Assembly: GCA_002698985.1 (NCBI GenBank)
Contig: PAAY01000102.1
Location: forward strand, 2,593 to 52,134
DNA length: 49,542 nucleotides
From: Saprospirales bacterium
GTDB taxonomy: Bacteria; Bacteroidota; Bacteroidia; Chitinophagales; Saprospiraceae
Direction of reading: 5' to 3'
The notes beneath the pieces are model-generated. The model was given only the letters and a program-made list of their open reading frames with translations, was not told the DNA's origin and ran no database searches. Made by a program: the position numbers and the translations under genes. This document shows positions 45,224-49,542 of this stretch, in pieces; positions within the stretch are counted from its first letter, which is position 1, and each line of letters opens with the position of its first letter.

Positions 45224-46129
45224 TTAGCGGCCTATTTGCTGCCGGTAATTGGAAGCCCTGGGCGGGTCAATTCTCGACATGGTTTGGACGATTTTGGTTT
45301 TCTCCTGTGGTGGTGCAGCTTTGAATATCTCGATGATCTCATCGGATTTGGTGTTCGCAAACACCTGCAAGATCATACTGTTCGGATAGCTCCGGTTTAC
45401 TTCATTGAGGGCGTCGAGCGCCTCGGCAATGACAGCCCTGCCTGCTGCGGGGTTTTCGTGCATGATGTCCAGGCCTTGCCGGTGATAGTCGTAAATGGCC
45501 TGGCGGAACGGCCGGCACCTGGGTGATAAGATGTTTTCAATCAGCCAGTACCGGTTTCTGTTTCCTTCGGTGGAGCGCCAACCGGGTACGCTTCCGGCCA
45601 CGTTTGGCGGAATGCGGTTGACGATGTCTTGCGCCATTTGATAATAGGGCTCTCCGCCAAAAGGTGAGAAAGAGTCGAAATCCATTCCCAGCACGATGTA
45701 TGCGTAATAACCGAGGATGGAAGTCAGGTTGTTCAGGTAGTTGGTTTGGCTGAATTCCAGCGGCTGGAATTGTTCATAGGTGAACACAACGTCTTTGTCC
45801 AGGTGCTTGAACATGGGTGTGTTGTAGGTACTTCCAAACACCGGCCGGATGGATTGTAGGGAGAGCTCACCTTCAAAAGTGTTGGTGCTCAGCTCTTTGG
45901 AGATGGTCAGAACCAGGGAAAGGCCGATGCGCTCTTCTTGTTCGAAGACCTCACTGGTCCATTTCTGGTTGTTCATGAACTCCTCGATGGCCGTTTCCAG
46001 GGTTTCGAAGACTTCAGGCGCTGTGGTTTGAAGTTTTGGGGTGTTGATGGTTACCTGTACCTGAAGCTCTTGTGCTTTGGCGCCCCAAAAGGCCATAATC
46101 AGAATCAGTAGGCTAAATAATCTCTTCAT
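45224..46129 (-). CDS. DUF4835 family exported protein
   Basis: A protein of about 301 residues with a signal peptide ending in GAKAQ. The family is restricted to Bacteroidota, and its function is unknown. Typical motifs are LQVQVTINTPKLQTT at the mature N terminus and LGYYAYIVLGMDFDSF near residue 140, with a Tyr-rich block after it. Family members often lie between coaBC and recN; here an extra lipoprotein gene separates coaBC and DUF4835, and adk replaces recN. The start at 46129 puts the signal peptide at the N terminus. Confidence 0.88.
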   Translation of the reverse strand: MKRLFSLLILIMAFWGAKAQELQVQVTINTPKLQTTAPEVFETLETAIEEFMNNQKWTSEVFEQEERIGLSLVLTISKELSTNTFEGELSLQSIRPVFGSTYNTPMFKHLDKDVVFTYEQFQPLEFSQTNYLNNLTSILGYYAYIVLGMDFDSFSPFGGEPYYQMAQDIVNRIPPNVAGSVPGWRSTEGNRNRYWLIENILSPRCRPFRQAIYDYHRQGLDIMHENPAAGRAVIAEALDALNEVNRSYPNSMILQVFANTKSDEIIEIFKAAPPQEKTKIVQTMSRIDPPRASNYRQQIGR

Positions 46130-46146
46130 ATTACTTGGGTCAATGG

Positions 46147-46734
46147 TCATTTATCACGTTCCACCCTTTCGAGGTGGATTTTTACATTGTCTCCTATCAG
46201 GTCAAAATTGTCGCCATCAATTTTTTTGATGGTCATTCCGTCCGTGTCAATCGAAAAGTCTTCGTCCTCGCCCCAGATGTAAAGTTGTCCGTTTTCGACT
46301 TTCCACTGGATGTTGGCGCCCCACTTTTTTGTTCCGAAATGGCCGGTGCCGTCTTTCTCGAGTTCAAGCCTTGCACCTGTGAGGTCAAGAAGTTCGTCGC
46401 CGAGGTTGAGTGTCAGGGTGCCTATGGCTTCACCCAGCTCAGCAGCGCTTTTGGCCACCTTTCCCAGCCCGTCGAGCAGCGAACTGAGGCCTTCGGCGAA
46501 TGGGGCTTCTTTGTCAATTTCGCTCTTTTTCTTTTCGATGGACTCATCGATCTTCCGTTTGGCTTCCTCGGTTTTCTGCGCTATTTTCTGGCGTTTGCCT
46601 TCAATCTCTTGTTTGGTTTCTGAAGTTTCCAGGTTGACTTTGTACTCGCCGACCATCTGTCGTGAAAGGAGGAAATCGCTGTTGCAGGATGGAAGAATCA
46701 ATAAGATTGAGAAGAAAAAAATGATTGCACGCAT
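46147..46734 (-). CDS. Hypothetical lipoprotein with central coiled coil
   Basis: A protein of about 195 residues. The lipobox LPSCN near residue 17 makes it a lipoprotein. Residues about 40-75 (rich in Lys, Glu and Gln, as in KRQKIAQKTEEAKRK) form a likely coiled coil, and the C-terminal half resembles a lipocalin-like beta domain (GTGHFGTKKWGANIQWKVENG). Function unknown. It lies 17 bp from coaBC and 17 bp from the DUF4835 gene, so it is part of the same leftward unit. The start at 46734 is preferred over 46740 for the signal peptide. Confidence 0.75.
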   Translation of the reverse strand: MRAIIFFFSILLILPSCNSDFLLSRQMVGEYKVNLETSETKQEIEGKRQKIAQKTEEAKRKIDESIEKKKSEIDKEAPFAEGLSSLLDGLGKVAKSAAELGEAIGTLTLNLGDELLDLTGARLELEKDGTGHFGTKKWGANIQWKVENGQLYIWGEDEDFSIDTDGMTIKKIDGDNFDLIGDNVKIHLERVERDK

Positions 46735-46751
46735 GGTCACAAAGTTTTGGT

Positions 46752-47972
46752 TTAGTTGTGGTTCCCATTGCCGGGAAATAACATGCCTGCAATTTCATCT
46801 ATAATGTCAGCGGCCACTTCTGTTTTCGACTTTAACTCGAAATTCTTCTGCGTATTGTCCTTTTTGAGGATGGTAATCTTATTTGTGTCATGGTTGAAGC
46901 CGGCACCCGGATCCTGGAGTGAATTGAGTACGATGAAGTCAAAATTTTTCTTCACCAATTTTGCCTTTGCGTTGGCTTCTTCATCATTGGTTTCCAGGGC
47001 AAAGCCGATATTCAGCTGGTGGCTTTGTTTCATTTTTCCAAGCCCGGCAGCTATGTCAGGTGTCTTTTCAAGCTCCAGGGTCATGTCCGAGGCCGACTTC
47101 TTGATTTTCTCCGCAGCCTCTTGTTTTGGGCGGTAATCAGCTACCGCAGCGGCCATGATGGCCACATCGCATTCGGGGTAAAGCTGCACAGCCTTGTCGT
47201 ACATCTGTTGGGCCGTGGTCACTTTGAAAACTTTGATGTTGGGGTGGTCCGGAATGCTGATCCGGCTGGGGCCTATGACGAGGTTAACCTTCGCTCCCCT
47301 GTTTGCCAGCCCGGTAGCCAGCGCAATGCCCATTTTGCCGGAAGAGTAATTTCCGATGAACCGGACGGGGTCTATGGGTTCGTAAGTGGGGCCTGCGGTG
47401 ACCAGGGCCGTTTTTCCTTTGAATTGATTTCCTTCGGCAAAATGATTGTCGAGGAGCCTGACAATGTCTTCGGGTTCGGCCATCCGGCCGTCACCAACCA
47501 GGCCGCTGGCCAGCTCTCCATGTCCAACGGGAATCATCCTGTTCCCAAATGATACCAACCTTTTAATGTTGTGTTGGGTGGAAGGGTGCTTCCACATGTC
47601 GAGGTCCATGGCAGGCGCAAAAAACACCGGACACTTGGCCGACAGGTAAACGGCTGTAACGATGTTGTCACAAATTCCGACAGCGAATTTGGCGAGGGTG
47701 TTAGCGGTGGCCGGTGCTACCAGCATAAGGTCAGCCCAGAGGCCGAGCGAGACGTGGTCGCTCCATTGTTCGGCATCTGTCAGGGCAGAGATCACTTTTT
47801 TCTTCGACAGCGTTGCCAGCGTGAGCGGCGAGATGAATTTTTCAGCATCTGCGGTCATCAGCACCTGAACTTCTGCTCCTTGCTTCACCAGCAGGCGCGT
47901 CAAAAAAGCGGCTTTGTAGGCAGCAATGCTGCCAGTAACAGCAAGCACGATCTTTTTTCCCCGCAATGACAT
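46752..47972 (-). CDS. coaBC: Bifunctional phosphopantothenoylcysteine decarboxylase / phosphopantothenate-cysteine ligase
   Basis: Catalyses two steps of coenzyme A synthesis. The N-terminal half (residues about 1-190) is the FMN-binding CoaC domain, with GSIAAYKA, the catalytic His in DHVSLGLWADL, and APAMDLDMW. The C-terminal half is CoaB, with TAGPTYEPIDPVRFIGNYSSG and AAAVADYRPK, and late Lys residues binding CTP. The start at 47972 gives about 406 residues. It follows rpoZ after 91 bp containing a strong hairpin. The order bamD-rpoZ-coaBC is usual in Bacteroidota. Confidence 0.95.
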   Translation of the reverse strand: MSLRGKKIVLAVTGSIAAYKAAFLTRLLVKQGAEVQVLMTADAEKFISPLTLATLSKKKVISALTDAEQWSDHVSLGLWADLMLVAPATANTLAKFAVGICDNIVTAVYLSAKCPVFFAPAMDLDMWKHPSTQHNIKRLVSFGNRMIPVGHGELASGLVGDGRMAEPEDIVRLLDNHFAEGNQFKGKTALVTAGPTYEPIDPVRFIGNYSSGKMGIALATGLANRGAKVNLVIGPSRISIPDHPNIKVFKVTTAQQMYDKAVQLYPECDVAIMAAAVADYRPKQEAAEKIKKSASDMTLELEKTPDIAAGLGKMKQSHQLNIGFALETNDEEANAKAKLVKKNFDFIVLNSLQDPGAGFNHDTNKITILKKDNTQKNFELKSKTEVAADIIDEIAGMLFPGNGNHN

Positions 47973-48023
47973 TCTTGAAAATTTAGGTTGCCTCAAAATT
48001 CTCCGGCAGAGAGAGGGAATAAC

Positions 48024-48056
48024 TCAAAGCCGGACTTTGTTCAAGCCCGGCTTTGA
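48024..48056 (-). promoter_or_regulatory. Strong intercistronic hairpin between rpoZ and coaBC
   Basis: TCAAAGCCGG (48024-48033) pairs perfectly with CCGGCTTTGA (48047-48056) around a 13-nt loop. There is no T run after it on the minus strand, so it is not a classic terminator. It may protect or separate the rpoZ and coaBC parts of the message. Confidence 0.6.
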
Positions 48057-48063
48057 AGTGGGA

Positions 48064-48408
48064 TCAGCGCCTGTCATTTCTGCGCTTGTCCGTGTAGTGC
48101 CAATAAACTTCGCCGTTGAGAAACTCCTCGGTGGCGATGATGGTTGGGTTGGGAAGTTTCTCGTAAAACTTGGAGATCTCGATTTGCTCCTTGTTCTCGG
48201 TCACCTCTTCAATGGTGTCACTGGTAACGGCAAATTCTTCCAGTTTGCTGTTCAGTTCGTGCTTCAGGTCAAGAGCCAACTGCTTTGAGCGCTTGGCGAT
48301 GATGGCAACAGTCTCATAAATGTTGGAAGTAGGTTCCACCAATTTACTGATGTTGCGGGCTCTGGCATTGGGGTCAAGTCCCTGAGCTTTAGTTTTGATA
48401 TCTGCCAT
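48064..48408 (-). CDS. rpoZ: DNA-directed RNA polymerase omega subunit (Bacteroidota type)
   Basis: A small RNA polymerase assembly subunit of about 114 residues. The conserved omega part is SNIYETVAIIAKRSKQLALDLKHEL near the middle (written here as two blocks: SNIYETVAIIAKRS and KQLALDLKHEL), and the acidic C-terminal half with EFLNGEVYWHYTDK is typical of Bacteroidota members. The start at 48408 lies inside the last codons of bamD (20-bp overlap), which implies translational coupling. The longer frame to 48570 runs through bamD and is rejected. Confidence 0.9.
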   Translation of the reverse strand: MADIKTKAQGLDPNARARNISKLVEPTSNIYETVAIIAKRSKQLALDLKHELNSKLEEFAVTSDTIEEVTENKEQIEISKFYEKLPNPTIIATEEFLNGEVYWHYTDKRRNDRR

Positions 48409-49213
48409 TGGTAATGGATTTGAGTTTACTAACTGATTCGTCGTAGATCGCTTTGATCTCTTTTGTGTACAAGCCATCCTCGTATTTGCGAAGGTAATCT
48501 TCAGCATATCCTTTGGTGGCTTTGAACCGCTCCTCCTGCTTGTCAAAGATACTGTTGGAAGCCAGGTCATAGCTTGCTTTGCAAATGTAATACCTCACTT
48601 GCTCGGCATTCTTGGTTTCCGGAAAATCCTTTAACAGGTTTTCAAAGGTTACGGTTGCAGCCTGGTATTGCCGGAGGTTGTAGTAAAGAAGGCCTTCGTC
48701 AAAAGCTTTCTTTTCCAGCTTCAACCTCATTTCGTCAATCAGGCGGTTGCATTCTTTTATACGGTCGGAATTCGGATAAGTGTTCACAAATACCTCGAAT
48801 TCGTCGATTGCTTTCAGGGTGTAGGTTTGGTCGAGCCTGTATGACGGGGACATGTGGTAGTTGGAATAAGCCGCCATAAAGTCAGCTTCTTCCCGCTTGT
48901 CGCTGGCCGGAAAAGTGCTCGAGAAATTCTTGAAGTAGTAGTTGGCCAGGATGTATCTCCCCAGCTTGTAATAGGTGTAGGCGTAATCAAAATAGATTTG
49001 CTCCAACTCAGGCCGGCCCCGGTAAGCCGGAATCACCAGCTCAAAAAGTGCCTGTGCCCGGGTGTAATCTTCCTGCTTGTAGTAGTCAAATGCCTTTTTA
49101 GCGATGAGTTCCACATCGCCGCTGGCGCGAATCTTTTCAAACTCAGATTTGCAGGAAACAAATCCGAGGATCAGAGCCGAAAGAAAAGCGAATATGACGA
49201 GCCTGTTTTTCAT
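48389..49213 (-). CDS. bamD: Outer-membrane assembly lipoprotein BamD
   Basis: A TPR lipoprotein of the BAM complex that inserts beta-barrel proteins. The signal ends in GFVSC, with the lipid-anchored Cys near residue 21. TPR helices follow (YDYAYTYYKLGRY-like blocks, KREEADFMAAYSNY, YLRKYEDGLY). Length about 274 residues is normal. The start at 49213 is preferred to the ATG at 49240 because it is 8 bp from a consensus -7 element and begins the signal peptide. It is the first gene of the leftward unit with rpoZ and coaBC. Confidence 0.92.
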   Translation of the reverse strand: MKNRLVIFAFLSALILGFVSCKSEFEKIRASGDVELIAKKAFDYYKQEDYTRAQALFELVIPAYRGRPELEQIYFDYAYTYYKLGRYILANYYFKNFSSTFPASDKREEADFMAAYSNYHMSPSYRLDQTYTLKAIDEFEVFVNTYPNSDRIKECNRLIDEMRLKLEKKAFDEGLLYYNLRQYQAATVTFENLLKDFPETKNAEQVRYYICKASYDLASNSIFDKQEERFKATKGYAEDYLRKYEDGLYTKEIKAIYDESVSKLKSITNGRYQN

Positions 49214-49220
49214 AGGGGCG

Positions 49221-49250
49221 CAAAGATAAGAGTATTGCATTGATAGTCAA
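49221..49250 (-). promoter_or_regulatory. Promoter directly abutting bamD
   Basis: On the minus strand, TTG (49250-49248), 19 nt, then TATCTTTG (49228-49221). Only 7 bp separate the -7 element from the bamD ATG at 49213, so the leader should be a few nucleotides at most. Confidence 0.6.
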
Positions 49251-49353
49251 TCTGAAATTCAGTGGGTTGTAGTTCGATTGGAGCCCTTTCGGAAGGGATT
49301 CAACGGTAGGAAGGAGTATAGCCGCACCCAATTGGTTCGATTGGGGCAACTGA

Positions 49354-49388
49354 AAAGATGCTCTCCCCTCGCGGGAGTGAGCATCTTT
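49354..49388 (-). terminator. Strong hairpin, probable terminator downstream of the tRNA-like sequence
   Basis: AAAGATGCTC (49354-49363) pairs perfectly with GAGCATCTTT (49379-49388), and TCCC/GGGA pairs inside. On the minus strand it ends in TTTT. It lies between the tRNA-like sequence and the bamD promoter. Confidence 0.65.
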
Positions 49389-49444
49389 GGCGGTTAAATG
49401 GACTTGAAAAGAAATTAGAATGGTTGCCGATGTGGCGAAAATAG

Positions 49445-49542
49445 CTGTGAGAGGAGGATTCGAACCTCCACGGGGCGGTTGGCATCTGCACAAATTGGCA
49501 CTGCCGGCCGAATCAAGTGGTCAACCCTGGCAGGTGCAAGCG
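49445..49542 (-). tRNA. tRNA-like 3' end, identity unclear, possibly incomplete
   Basis: On the minus strand a T-arm is perfect: GGAGG-TTCGAAT-CCTCC (49469-49453), followed by TCTCACA and G, which fit a 3' acceptor strand and a discriminator base. The matching 5' acceptor (TGTGAGA) is not found at the expected distance. I could not fit an anticodon arm with confidence between here and the window end. It may be a diverged, partial or long-variable-arm tRNA gene. The rest of 49251-49444 holds only the hairpin at 49354-49388. Confidence 0.35.

Overview
The window comes from a GC-rich member of the Bacteroidota, plausibly a Saprospirales-like lineage (the order is a guess). The evidence is a secreted protein with PKD and SprB-type repeats and a type IX secretion C-terminal domain, Bacteroidota-restricted families (DUF5723, DUF4835, PorT-like barrels, a Bacteroidota-type RNA polymerase omega), many lipoproteins, and promoters of the TTG / TAnnTTTG type.

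Layout. 0-12 kb: recJ, a succinylglutamate desuccinylase/aspartoacylase-family gene coupled to an isoaspartyl peptidase, a TPR protein, a DUF5723 outer-membrane protein, an EEP-family protein overlapping a DgkA-type kinase, tadA and guaB. 12-25 kb: a small P-loop kinase and class IV aminotransferase pair, pssA, the T9SS-sorted protein, purine nucleoside phosphorylase, a DUF488 protein, an alpha/beta hydrolase, gpsA and ileS. 25-32.6 kb: a coupled NadR-like kinase and DCC protein, a protein of unknown function, a MoxR ATPase, a histidine-phosphatase lipoprotein, an orphan TPR histidine kinase and a secreted GH65 enzyme. 32.7-36.2 kb: an AT-rich accessory island with PorT-like barrels, a decayed IS630 element and pseudogenes, flanked by two copies of one gene 3' end. 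36.2-42.8 kb: a GH130-like lipoprotein, an N-acyl-D-amino-acid deacylase lipoprotein, an S41-like protease, a TlpA-type thioredoxin lipoprotein and a GH3-family adenylating enzyme. 43-49.2 kb: a candidate structured RNA, then a leftward housekeeping block bamD-rpoZ-coaBC-lipoprotein-DUF4835-adk-obg.

The most unusual content is noncoding. (1) Short tandem repeats of period 7, 8 and 10 sit right after stop codons. Several are joined to a small hairpin with an ATYC loop whose leading TGA is the stop codon of recJ and of the nucleoside phosphorylase. (2) A composite repeat of roughly 200 bp occurs once at the left end and in a related pair after guaB. (3) A 429-bp element at 18.3-18.7 kb has perfect 16-bp inverted ends around two inverted REP-like hairpins. 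(4) An approximately 320-nt region at 43.03-43.35 kb has its own promoter match, at least five hairpins and a rho-independent terminator, but no ORF. No CRISPR array, prophage or complete defence system was seen.
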